DNA from: RPRI01 sp051233685
Lineage (GTDB): Bacteria > Desulfobacterota > Desulfobacteria > Desulfobacterales > RPRI01
NCBI RefSeq assembly: GCF_051233685.1
Contig: NZ_JBAMMY010000166.1
Location: forward strand, 1-8,452
Direction of reading: 5' to 3'
Length of the DNA: 8,452 bases
In this document: positions 1-5,887 of the stretch, piece after piece
How positions within the stretch are numbered: the first letter of the stretch is position 1
Layout of the letters: every line of letters begins with the position of its first letter
The notes under the pieces: model-generated
What the model was told of the DNA's origin: nothing
The model's database searches: none
The model's input: the letters and a program-made list of their open reading frames with translations, nothing else
Program-made: the position numbers and the translations under genes

Positions 1-140
1 CATTTAGGACAAATAAATCCTTCTGGCCAGCGAGTTTTGAGCAGCCAGGCATAACAGTCATCTTCACTCTGAAAGTCTTCCTGGAAAATCAACCAACTCA
101 TTTCCCCATAATTTGGCTTAACCCCAATATTGCTGCTCAT
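1..140 (-). CDS. IS1595-family transposase, N-terminal fragment (runs off the window)
   Basis: Reading the minus strand from an ATG at 140-138 gives 46 codons beginning MSSNIGVKPNYGEMSW, with no stop before the window edge. Residues 37-46 include RWPEGFICPK, and the next partial codon begins TG, consistent with a cysteine. The pattern R-W-P-x-G-F-x-C-P-x-C is the N-terminal zinc ribbon typical of IS1595 (ISXO2-like) transposases, which carry a DDE-type catalytic domain further downstream. The upstream 'CE-like' helix (SEDDCYAWLLKTRWP) also fits that family. The catalytic domain lies outside the window, so whether the element is active is unknown. The gene points away from the cassette array. 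Confidence 0.85.
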   Translation of the reverse strand, partial: MSSNIGVKPNYGEMSWLIFQEDFQSEDDCYAWLLKTRWPEGFICPK

Positions 141-180
141 GGTGTTTATTATAAATAATTGGGTCAGCTAAGTCAATAGG
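1..180 (-). mobile_element. End of an IS1595-family insertion sequence (5' side of its transposase)
   Basis: The segment holds the first 46 codons of an IS1595-type transposase on the minus strand, followed outward by a short AT-rich non-coding leader. The outer IS end is not precisely visible. The motif gggtcagctaagtcaat at about 163-179 is the best candidate for the terminal inverted repeat, because it lies 20-40 bases outside the start codon. The other IS end is outside the window, so neither the inverted repeat nor the target duplication can be checked. The element sits just upstream of the first attC and has probably removed or displaced the start of cassette A. Confidence 0.6.
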
Positions 181-215
181 CCAAAACAAAAAATACATAA
201 TAAAGGAAAACCAAA

Positions 216-305
216 ATGTTCAAAACGTCTATATGCCCTCATTGTCATAAGATATTAAGCGTAAGTCTTGACCCACTTGCGCTGAAGGCGGATATCGTTT
301 TATAA
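216..305 (+). CDS. Mini-ORF with CPHC motif, 29 aa, cassette A
   Basis: The frame has an ATG at 216, a TAA at 303-305 and a purine-rich ribosome-binding site (AAAGGA, 202-207) 8 bases upstream. The protein begins MFKTSICPHCHKILSV. The C7-P-H-C10 pair resembles the first half of a zinc ribbon, but no second cysteine pair follows. The frame ends 11 bases before the R'' box of the first attC, the usual position for a cassette gene. It may be a tiny cassette protein or the remnant of a longer zinc-ribbon protein. Its upstream neighbour is the IS1595 element, so any cassette promoter has probably been changed. No function can be assigned. Confidence 0.4.
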   Translation: MFKTSICPHCHKILSVSLDPLALKADIVL

Positions 306-316
306 CAAATCAATGA

Positions 317-387
317 GCCCAACGCCGAGTAAGTTACGTTTTTGAATCCATTAACGGCGGCGGCGTGGGTTATTTCCGTCGTTGGGC
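317..387 (+). other. attC recombination site of cassette A (71 bp)
   Basis: R'' is GCCCAAC (317-323) and R' is GTTGGGC (381-387), both exact fits to RYYYAAC and GTTRRRY. The inner L''/L' arms pair less well than in the other four sites (CGAGTAA against TTATTTCCG, with mismatches), so this site may be weaker or partly degenerate. The cleavage point would lie between G381 and T382, where cassette B begins. Cassette A's own opening core is not seen, presumably because of the IS1595 insertion. Confidence 0.65.
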
Positions 388-409
388 ATGAGACCCGACG
401 GAGGTAAAA

Positions 410-955
410 ATGAACAAAAGTAACGTTGTAAACAGTGTTTATGTCTTTTTAATTCTGCTTGTGATTGTCATGATTACCGGATGTGCGCCAACGTCGTCGG
501 AGACGCAACCCCAGCCTACGGCCCACTTTACAGGGACTTCGCGGGATGGACAAATGGTGGGTCAACTCACCGCGATTTCACGGTATGGACAGGGGCCGGT
601 GTCCGGGGAAGTGCTCCTGCCCGATTCTTCGGAGAACCGCCAGTCGTCGCAACAAGCTCGGGCTAATATGCGCACGCCGGACCAGGCTGAGTGCACGGCC
701 GACCAGATTGTCGCCGCCGCGGCGGTTATGGAACCGCTACGGCAGTCCATCCTTACAAAACTGACCAAGATGGAGTCCGGAAGTTGGGTTTTGATTCACA
801 GGGGAGCCTTGCCCGTCGTCAATTTCGTCCCGGCCCCTCAGAGTGGGCTTCTGGTCCGCCGAGTGCCAGGCGATGGTTCCGAGGCGAGATACGAAGCTTG
901 GAACTGGCGCAAGGGCGAACCCTGCCCGGCACAGCTTGTGCTTCTGTCTGAGTAG
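410..955 (+). CDS. Putative lipoprotein, unknown function (181 aa), first gene of cassette B
   Basis: The ATG at 410 is preceded by a good ribosome-binding site (GGAGG, 400-404) and lies 22 bases after the attC core, as expected for the first gene of a cassette. Residues 1-25 form a type II signal peptide: a short polar N-terminus, a hydrophobic run (VYVFLILLVIVM) and lipobox ITGC with Cys25 as the lipidation site. The mature part is Gln/Ser/Thr-rich at first, then has a more ordered C-terminal half (about 85-181) containing SGSWVLIHRGALPVVNF and two cysteines (Cys95 and Cys172). I recognise no family. The signal-peptide codons are AT-rich, whereas the rest of the gene is clearly GC-rich. It probably sits in the envelope facing the periplasm. 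Confidence 0.75.
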   Translation: MNKSNVVNSVYVFLILLVIVMITGCAPTSSETQPQPTAHFTGTSRDGQMVGQLTAISRYGQGPVSGEVLLPDSSENRQSSQQARANMRTPDQAECTADQIVAAAAVMEPLRQSILTKLTKMESGSWVLIHRGALPVVNFVPAPQSGLLVRRVPGDGSEARYEAWNWRKGEPCPAQLVLLSE

Positions 956-982
956 CACGCTCACATTGGGAAGGGCTTTACC

Positions 983-1984
983 ATGACTCCTCGATCTTCG
1001 ATCTGGCTGGCAGCTGTGCCGCTGCTTCTGGTGGTGATGTTCCTGGTGGCCGTACTTGTCGCTTCGCCCAAGGAGCGAGAGGGAACCTTCGTGATGGTTC
1101 AAGGTCGAGGGGCGAGGGTCACCCCAGAACAGAATGCCGACTTTCTCCAGAACCTGCGAGACGAAGGCTGCAATGTTCCGACGTCCATGATCGATGAGGC
1201 CCGGCAGCGAGCGTCCGCCGCCCTGCGCCAACAGAGAATGACACGAATGTTGTACGCGATGGCGGGCGTGTCATTCGTGGTGGGTGTTCTTGTCTTTTTC
1301 TTCACCAGCGGTTTCCGCGTGGCCAAGAATCGTATGGTGTGGATTCGACACCTGGGCCACGGCCCACTGCTCATATTTTTGAGTTTGGCCTTGGTCTGTA
1401 AGCTGTGCGCAGGGTGTGATCGTGGTGAAGAACCCAAGACAGAAGCCCAAGCGAGTTTCATGCCGGCCAGCAAGCTCTACCAGGTGTCATTTCCTGTTTC
1501 CCCCTCCGCTGTCGTTACGTCGGGTGGTCTTGAACTTGATCGTGCCACTGCGGATGAGTTTGTCCAGGAGCATAGCAGAAATGGTTTATGGACGTACTTC
1601 TATGACCCTGATTTGAGTAATGGGACTGTCGGTCTTGACCAGTACCGCAGGTACTTTGGCGACAAGCTTGCGATGATTCTTATCAAGTGGCTGCCCACGC
1701 GGGCTTCGCTGAAGTCGGATTTCGAGGCCGCTCTTCAGTACTTCCAGAAATCGACTTCACTGATCCAGGATTCGTACAAGATCACGAGCCTCGGCGGTCA
1801 AGTGGCATACAGCGTTCAGTATATCGCCACGCAGGGCGGCCGGCCGATGTACCACACGTACTTCATAGTCTGTGATGGCAACCGGACGTACGAGATCGTT
1901 CATTTGTATGAGGGCGGGTTTGATGACCCTGATAAGACGGTGGAGAAACTGGTCGATCTGGCCTTCCAGCAACTCCGAGGATAA
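983..1984 (+). CDS. Membrane protein with an internal lipobox, unknown function (333 aa)
   Basis: It starts 27 bases after the previous stop, with AAGGG at 971-975 as ribosome-binding site. There are three hydrophobic segments: about residues 7-27, 92-110 and 128-144. The third ends in LCAGC (Cys145), which looks exactly like a lipoprotein lipobox, and an in-frame ATG at codon 118 (base 1334) would place it at the end of a normal lipoprotein signal peptide. Residues 45-85 are a charged helical stretch. Residues 160-333 form a soluble domain with a regular alternating pattern (YQVSFPVSP, AYSVQYIATQGG, HTYFIVCDGNRTYEIVHLYE) suggesting an alpha/beta fold that I cannot name. It may be a fusion of a small membrane protein with a lipoprotein, or two products from one frame. 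No ribosome-binding site is evident before codon 118. Confidence 0.7.
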   Translation: MTPRSSIWLAAVPLLLVVMFLVAVLVASPKEREGTFVMVQGRGARVTPEQNADFLQNLRDEGCNVPTSMIDEARQRASAALRQQRMTRMLYAMAGVSFVVGVLVFFFTSGFRVAKNRMVWIRHLGHGPLLIFLSLALVCKLCAGCDRGEEPKTEAQASFMPASKLYQVSFPVSPSAVVTSGGLELDRATADEFVQEHSRNGLWTYFYDPDLSNGTVGLDQYRRYFGDKLAMILIKWLPTRASLKSDFEAALQYFQKSTSLIQDSYKITSLGGQVAYSVQYIATQGGRPMYHTYFIVCDGNRTYEIVHLYEGGFDDPDKTVEKLVDLAFQQLRG

Positions 1985-2009
1985 CTCTGCGACACAAAAG
2001 GGGCTACGC

Positions 2010-2429
2010 ATGAGAGCGCGATGGTTCAATGGGGTGAAGCACAGATGGACGAGGCTTGGTCTGGGCGTGCTTGCGGGCTACTTGCTTTCGTATGTCCTCA
2101 TGAGCCTGGGCGGGCATCCGATTGTTGCCAACCATGGCGGGTCCGATTGGCGGCGGGAATGGTGCCCAAGGTTTCTTGTCGAAGCTTACGTGGCTTTCAG
2201 TGGGCGTACAAGGACCACCTTAACCCCGCTTGGCATGCTCTACTGGCCCTGTATTTGTGTGGATCATCTTCTGTGGCACAGAACCCGGGCTGAGAGTCCT
2301 TCAGCAATCTCGGGGTCAGGCCACGTGACTGTCGTTCGTCGCGAGTTTTCAATGCCCGGCTTTGAGATTGGCAAAGAGATGTTGTGCGACGCGTCAGTGT
2401 CGGTGGATGATGTCTGCCTGACCGCTTAA
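2010..2429 (+). CDS. Small membrane-anchored protein, unknown (139 aa)
   Basis: ATG at 2010 follows AAAAGGGG (1996-2003) at good spacing and lies 25 bases after the preceding stop, so I prefer it to the in-frame upstream start inside the previous gene. An N-terminal basic stretch (MRARWFNGVKHRW) is followed by one hydrophobic segment (about residues 17-35). Next comes a Trp/Arg-rich segment with HGGSDWRREWCPRFLVEA, then a second moderately hydrophobic part (TPLGMLYWPCICVDHLLWH). The last 45 residues are polar. I know no named family. Its high-GC codon use matches the genes on either side, supporting one transcription unit. The function is not deducible. Confidence 0.6.
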   Translation: MRARWFNGVKHRWTRLGLGVLAGYLLSYVLMSLGGHPIVANHGGSDWRREWCPRFLVEAYVAFSGRTRTTLTPLGMLYWPCICVDHLLWHRTRAESPSAISGSGHVTVVRREFSMPGFEIGKEMLCDASVSVDDVCLTA

Positions 2430-2456
2430 CTATACCAGCTTGTAGGAGGTGTTTTT

Positions 2457-3101
2457 ATGTTTCGCGACATGCTTGTTGTGAGAAGGTCAATCGGCGTTGC
2501 TTTTTTCGCAACGGCTTTGCTCATGCTCTCAGCTGGTTGTGCAACGACACGCGTGACCTCTATAATCGAGCCGCAGCTGCCGGGGAGCACGTTGAGGATC
2601 CGCCTGGAGGGGCGCGAAGATGGGAATGTAATAGCCCATGCTTTGGGCGGGCATGCCTCGAACGTCGTCATATCAGGAAACCTCGTGCTTGCTTCCTTTA
2701 GGAATACCTTTTCGTCGCAACTTGCGAACGCTCTTCAAGCACAGGGCTTTGGGGTTCTGAAGAACAAGGAGGTAGGAGAAGCGAGCGTGACCCTTCAATA
2801 CGGATATAGAACCGTGGTACCCATCATCTGGACTATAACAAAGCGTGTTCCTGCACCCCCACCGCAAAGCCCGAAGGATTTCAGCTTTGATCGAGAAGTG
2901 ACGGTTGGTGAGAGATTCGGCGGCATAGAGAGCCTTAGCTTTGAGATCCGTTTTTCGGATAAATCCGGTAAGCCCTTGCCGGGAATGCTGAATGTGAACA
3001 GCGCAACAAGCGGAAACTGGGACGTAGAATTGAAGGAAATGGCCCGTGAGTTGGCAAAGCGGATTAGGAAGAACGTTCCGATGGAAGTCGGTAGCCGGTG
3101 A
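2457..3101 (+). CDS. Putative lipoprotein, unknown function (214 aa)
   Basis: A strong ribosome-binding site (AGGAGGT, 2444-2450) lies six bases before ATG 2457. Residues 1-28 form a lipoprotein signal peptide with lipobox LSAGC (Cys28) followed by ATTRVTS. The mature domain contains FRNTFSSQLANALQAQGF (about 81-98) and a beta-rich part (ASVTLQYGYRTVVPIIW), which recalls DUF4136- or TolB-N-like lipoproteins that pair a helix with an alpha/beta sheet. That resemblance is only general. The C-terminus is a basic amphipathic helix (ELKEMARELAKRIRKNV). It is probably an outer- or inner-membrane-anchored periplasmic protein. It follows the 2010-2429 gene by 27 bases. Confidence 0.7.
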   Translation: MFRDMLVVRRSIGVAFFATALLMLSAGCATTRVTSIIEPQLPGSTLRIRLEGREDGNVIAHALGGHASNVVISGNLVLASFRNTFSSQLANALQAQGFGVLKNKEVGEASVTLQYGYRTVVPIIWTITKRVPAPPPQSPKDFSFDREVTVGERFGGIESLSFEIRFSDKSGKPLPGMLNVNSATSGNWDVELKEMARELAKRIRKNVPMEVGSR

Positions 3102-3107
3102 TGTCGG

Positions 3108-3207
3108 GTCAGGTGATCTGACAGAGGTTCTGCACGATGTATATGGATGCCAAATTGTCGTATTGAACGGCGTTCCCTCTTCACTGAAGAGGTGCACCTT
3201 TGGTGCA
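3108..3207 (+). repeat. Run of small perfect hairpins between two lipoprotein genes
   Basis: The 130-base gap between the genes ending at 3101 and starting at 3232 contains short perfect inverted repeats: GTCAG/CTGAC (3108-3122), CAGA/TCTG (3122-3132), GAAC/GTTC (3165-3175), CCTCTTC/GAAGAGG (3176-3192) and TGCACC/GGTGCA (3193-3207). The last three abut with no base between them, and each has a three-base loop (GGC, ACT, TTT). No T-tract follows, so this is not a typical intrinsic terminator. It could be an RNA stability, processing or translational-control element. The 4-bp stems could be chance; the 7-bp and 6-bp ones are more convincing. Confidence 0.4.
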
Positions 3208-3231
3208 TGAAAGATGAGACGAGGAGATATG

Positions 3232-3591
3232 ATGAGAGAGAAGACCTTTATTGTTGTTTTGGCACTTGCTGCAATTGCATTTTTCGTAAGCGGATGTGCT
3301 ACGCCTCATTTGTCCGAAACCCTCGGAAGAGACCGTGATAGTATTGCTATCACCGTTGATGGAACGATTAGAAATAGAATGACGATGGCGGAAGTCCTCG
3401 AAATAGCCGGAAAGCCTGTTGACACAACGAGTTACCGGTACGAGGAATTCGAAATGAAGGACAGCAAGAAAACCATTACGCACGTCGAGCAGATGCCTGC
3501 ATGGTATTATGGCCTCCCAAAAGGGGAGGTGCAGGTGCTGTTTCGCGGTGGTAAAGTCGTGCGGCTGCTGGTTTACGAAGAGCCCAGATAA
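3232..3591 (+). CDS. SmpA/BamE-like small lipoprotein (119 aa)
   Basis: I chose ATG 3232 because GAGGAG at 3221-3226 gives five-base spacing. The in-frame ATGs at 3214 and 3229 lie before or too close to that site. Residues 1-22 form a lipoprotein signal peptide with lipobox VSGC (Cys22) followed by ATPH. The mature part has a motif like M-T-M-A-E-V-L-E-I-A-G-K-P-V-D (about 53-67), which is the helix-turn pattern of SmpA/OmlA/BamE-type lipoproteins (T-x-x-E-V-x-x-x-x-G-x-P). It ends in beta strands (EVQVLFRGGKVVRLLVYEE) also usual in that fold. Known BamE proteins sit on the inner leaflet of the outer membrane in the BAM complex, but many paralogues are unrelated to BAM. I infer the fold only, not a BAM role. 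Confidence 0.65.
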   Translation: MREKTFIVVLALAAIAFFVSGCATPHLSETLGRDRDSIAITVDGTIRNRMTMAEVLEIAGKPVDTTSYRYEEFEMKDSKKTITHVEQMPAWYYGLPKGEVQVLFRGGKVVRLLVYEEPR

Positions 3592-3636
3592 TTGAATGAC
3601 GACACCGGAACTCATGTTCTTGGAAACGGGCATGTG

Positions 3637-4074
3637 ATGAAGACGATTCATTTCAAAAGCACTTTACTACTTTCCGTCCGAAGCGAAGACATCTTCATGG
3701 GCAAGCACCACACACTGACATACGACATGTCCACGTCACGATCGCATTCCATCCAGATACCTCTGCGGGACTTGATTGGTGCGGACGATTGGGTAGAGGC
3801 GTTTTTTGTCGGCTGCCTCTTGGTGCTCTTCATATCGATGGTCCTGGGCGTCGGCATTGGCGAGTTGATCAATTGGCTTTTCAGCGCGAAGATTCCCCCA
3901 CGCATCCTGTTCTACATCATCGGCACGCTGTGTTTGCCGATACTGCCCTTTGCGTGCATTGCCGCCGCCGAGGAGGAGCTGATGCGCTCCCATGCAGCCA
4001 GGGAACGCTCTTGTGGTCCTGGAGATCTCCGGGTCGACGTCGTGCAGAAAACAGGTTCCTACTTCTGGCGATGA
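3637..4074 (+). CDS. Small two-segment membrane protein, unknown (145 aa)
   Basis: The frame is open from a TTG at 3592 directly after the preceding stop. I prefer ATG 3637, which has the weak GGAAACGGG (3622-3630) upstream, but the start is uncertain and ATG 3697 is also possible. Two hydrophobic segments are clear: about residues 54-79 (AFFVGCLLVLFISMVLGVGI) and 89-110 (ILFYIIGTLCLPILPFACI), followed by an acidic patch (AEEEL). The first 50 residues are polar with several His and Ser. The last 30 are basic and low in hydrophobicity. I recognise no family. It lies between a lipoprotein gene and the receiver-domain gene and is probably cotranscribed with them. Confidence 0.5.
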   Translation: MKTIHFKSTLLLSVRSEDIFMGKHHTLTYDMSTSRSHSIQIPLRDLIGADDWVEAFFVGCLLVLFISMVLGVGIGELINWLFSAKIPPRILFYIIGTLCLPILPFACIAAAEEELMRSHAARERSCGPGDLRVDVVQKTGSYFWR

Positions 4075-4131
4075 TAACAGCCGATCCCGGAGACAGGAGT
4101 TCTCGACGGCAGAAGTTGAGTGGTGATTGAG

Positions 4132-5043
4132 ATGAATCTCATAGGTATGGAAGACAAACAGATTGTTCTCCGAGTGTTAATCGTCGAGGATTCGCACGAG
4201 CGACAGGAGCAGCTTACGGATTTGTTCCGTGAGCACGCTTGGGTGCTGGTTCACACGGCGGCCCGGGCAATCCGGATGGTGAACGCGTTCGACTTCGATC
4301 TGATCGCGCTCGACTTCGACCTGGCTGGTCCGGAAAATGGGGATGCAGTCGCACAGGCGATTCCGGTTTCTCGAAATGCCGATACACCCGTCCTGATTCA
4401 CTCGATGAACGTACCGGCGGCGGGCCGTCTGCGGGAATTGCTTCCCCAAGCGGTCTGTATACCGATTGCCACGCTCTTCAAGTCGAACGCGGTCGTCAAG
4501 AGCGTGCGCGAAGCGTTGCGTCATGGTGTGCCCAAAGACTGGACGTGTACCGACACTCCAGACAAAATGGACAGCTCAGTGTCGCAGGCATTCGTTACAG
4601 TCGACATGATTTGGCAGAGGTTCTATCGAAGTTGTACCACAATTGCCGGGTACCCCGATGCCTCTCACATAGGACGTAAGGAATCGCACTTCAGGATTGA
4701 GAGCAGCCCTTTCCCATCCCTTCATGATCCATTCCTTCTTGATACAGCCAGATATGCCATAGAGCCCCATTTGACGCGTGTATCGCACGATCAGATGCAG
4801 TCAATCTGTCGCGAATTGGAGGTCCTGGACTTATGGCAATGGCCCCAGGTTTCGTCACGTACCAATCCATGCGCTCTGGAGATTACCTCGTTATCTTCCT
4901 GTTCCCCATACGAGAGGAAAGACCGTCTGATTTGCTACTGCTCGCGAACTATGTATGAGCATATGCTGGCTTGCATCAAGCGGATCGTGCCAGATTTGAA
5001 GTTTGAGCGGCCAGTATTTGAGAACATACGGAGGAATCCCTAA
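4132..5043 (+). CDS. Receiver-domain protein, probably cREC-type, with unknown C-terminal domain (303 aa)
   Basis: Residues 15-130 form a CheY-like alpha/beta domain: VLIVEDSHER (acidic pair Glu19-Asp20), FDLIALDFDLAG (Asp61 in the phospho-acceptor region, Asp63), then PVLIHSMN (His90-Ser91-Asn93). Strand ends LDxDL and HSxN in this order are the hallmark of the cyclic-phosphate-processing receiver domain (cREC), rather than of a classical response regulator, which usually has T/S without the His and a Lys-Pro later. Residues 136-303 have no recognised domain. They include IWQRFYRSC, ICRELEVLDLWQWPQ and RLICYCSRTMYEHMLACIKRIVP, with several Cys and Trp. There is no signal peptide, so the protein should be cytoplasmic, unlike its neighbours. 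GTG starts at 4120 and 4123 are alternatives. No DNA-binding or kinase output is visible. Confidence 0.65.
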   Translation: MNLIGMEDKQIVLRVLIVEDSHERQEQLTDLFREHAWVLVHTAARAIRMVNAFDFDLIALDFDLAGPENGDAVAQAIPVSRNADTPVLIHSMNVPAAGRLRELLPQAVCIPIATLFKSNAVVKSVREALRHGVPKDWTCTDTPDKMDSSVSQAFVTVDMIWQRFYRSCTTIAGYPDASHIGRKESHFRIESSPFPSLHDPFLLDTARYAIEPHLTRVSHDQMQSICRELEVLDLWQWPQVSSRTNPCALEITSLSSCSPYERKDRLICYCSRTMYEHMLACIKRIVPDLKFERPVFENIRRNP

Positions 5044-5083
5044 ACGCGAAGAAGTAGACTGACAAATAAAGAAAGATCGCGGT

Positions 5084-5215
5084 ATGCAACATGAGAATAA
5101 CTGGCCAGAAGGTATCGTGCAGGCTTTGGTTTTGCGGAATAAAATTGGACGCTTATTTAATGATTGCCCAACAAACGGCTGGAGGCGACGCAAAAACCGC
5201 GCGCCTCAGCCGTAG
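5084..5215 (+). CDS. Possible 43-aa ORF ending inside attC B
   Basis: ATG 5084 is preceded by only a weak purine stretch (AAAGAAAG). The predicted peptide begins MQHENNWPEGIVQALV, and its last 16 residues are encoded by the attC itself (basic, WRRRKNRAPQP). It has no recognisable domain. It occupies the AT-rich tail between the receiver gene and the attC, a region that otherwise contains nothing I can identify. It could equally be chance. Confidence 0.2.
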   Translation: MQHENNWPEGIVQALVLRNKIGRLFNDCPTNGWRRRKNRAPQP

Positions 5216-5223
5216 CGTTATGC
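5166..5223 (+). other. attC recombination site of cassette B (58 bp)
   Basis: R'' is GCCCAAC (5166-5172) and R' is GTTATGC (5217-5223). L'' (CGGCTGGAGGCG, 5176-5187) pairs with L' (CGCCTCAGCCG, 5202-5212) with one unpaired G, the extrahelical base that guides strand choice by the integrase. R'' is the exact complement of GTTGGGC at 381-387, and the match extends one base further (TGCCCAAC/GTTGGGCA). This marks 382-5217 as a single cassette. Cassette C starts at T5218. Confidence 0.88.
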
Positions 5224-5236
5224 TTTAAGGAAAGAT

Positions 5237-5863
5237 ATGCCAAAAAGATTTGTTAATGTAATAAGCGCTGTTATTGTAAGTGCTTGGCTTGGGGTTTGGA
5301 TTTTTTCCATATCCTCCATGGCTGATAATAATACTCACATATGTGCTGAAAATGGGCCGATTGAATCCATGCAGGCATACTTGCTAGTAACGGCCTGTGT
5401 TATTTATCTTGCGACGGCTGTGCTTGGGAAGAGATTAGAAAGGCTGATTCCTCTGTTTTGTTCTCTGCTTTGTTATAGCTTCGTGCTCAGGGAAGTAGAT
5501 GTTGAAACATTTAATATCCCAAATGCTCTAAAATTCATTGGGTCTGGTGTAGGACGAAATACGACAATAGCCATTGCATTTTTGGCAATAGTGTATGTCG
5601 CATTAAAAAACTATCTTTATTATAAAAGTGCAGTAGTTAGTTTTATCAAATCTAGGTCGGGTGTTTTATTGATGGCAGGAGGCGCATTTCTATTTATTGG
5701 AAGTTTTTTTGAGAAGAACGAATCAATTATTTATCATGTACTTTTTGAAGAAATGGCTGAGATTTCAGGATATTTCTTTATTTTATTATCGTCCATTGCT
5801 AGTAATTCTTTTGAGAAAAGCATAACAATTCGTTCCAGCGGACGCGATAAATCGCGCCGCTGA
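5237..5863 (+). CDS. Polytopic membrane protein of unknown function, cassette C (208 aa)
   Basis: ATG 5237 has ribosome-binding site AAGGAAAG (5227-5234) and lies 13 bases after the attC core. About six hydrophobic segments are seen, near residues 7-27, 46-63, 70-84, 109-127, 142-158 and 173-190. Acidic motifs sit at segment ends: CAENGPIES (36-44), LREVDVE (84-90) and FEEMAEI (170-176). The spacing of E-N-G-P-I-E, R-E-x-D and E-E-x-x-E resembles a group of uncharacterised bacterial membrane proteins with EDG-x-x-E and EE motifs, but I cannot name a family with confidence. The last 14 residues (from Ser195) are encoded by the attC and are basic, so they are probably not functional. The gene is AT-rich, unlike cassette B. 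Confidence 0.75.
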   Translation: MPKRFVNVISAVIVSAWLGVWIFSISSMADNNTHICAENGPIESMQAYLLVTACVIYLATAVLGKRLERLIPLFCSLLCYSFVLREVDVETFNIPNALKFIGSGVGRNTTIAIAFLAIVYVALKNYLYYKSAVVSFIKSRSGVLLMAGGAFLFIGSFFEKNESIIYHVLFEEMAEISGYFFILLSSIASNSFEKSITIRSSGRDKSRR

Positions 5864-5878
5864 ACTCAAACGTTGGGT
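5820..5878 (+). other. attC recombination site of cassette C (59 bp)
   Basis: R'' is GCATAAC (5820-5826) and R' is GTTGGGT (5872-5878). The arms GTTCCAGCGG and CCGCTGAAC pair with one extrahelical C, and the tip is a further hairpin (CGCGAT-AA-ATCGCG). R'' complements the opening core GTTATGC of the same cassette, and the match continues to ten bases (GTTATGCTTT). The AATTC-GTTC start of the left arm is typical of well-studied short attC sites. The cassette gene's stop codon (5861-5863) lies inside the site. Confidence 0.9.
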
Positions 5879-5887
5879 AACAAAAAA

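Noticed and set aside
737..1231. Long minus-strand frame (164 codons) across the first two cassette B genes
   Set aside because: It lies opposite two genes with signal peptide or membrane segments and good ribosome-binding sites, and its translation is rich in Arg/Pro/His without any domain. It is an antisense shadow in GC-rich DNA.
3176..3207. Intrinsic terminator between lipoprotein genes
   Set aside because: The hairpins are perfect but not followed by a T-run, and the next gene's ribosome-binding site begins 14 bases later.
2673..3208. Minus-strand frames of 137 and 174 codons opposite the second lipoprotein gene
   Set aside because: They have no ribosome-binding site or family motif, and they lie opposite a lipoprotein gene with strong signals.
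4072..4118. Degenerate attC-like pair TGATAAC ... GTTGAGT with AGCCG/CGGC arms
   Set aside because: The left box does not fit RYYYAAC, the arms pair over only four bases, and no cassette start in the window complements it. It is probably chance.
5873..5887. TTG at 5873 as the start of the cassette D gene
   Set aside because: The codon is part of the recombination core, so it would depend on the neighbouring cassette. ATG 5888 gives the same frame and a natural start.
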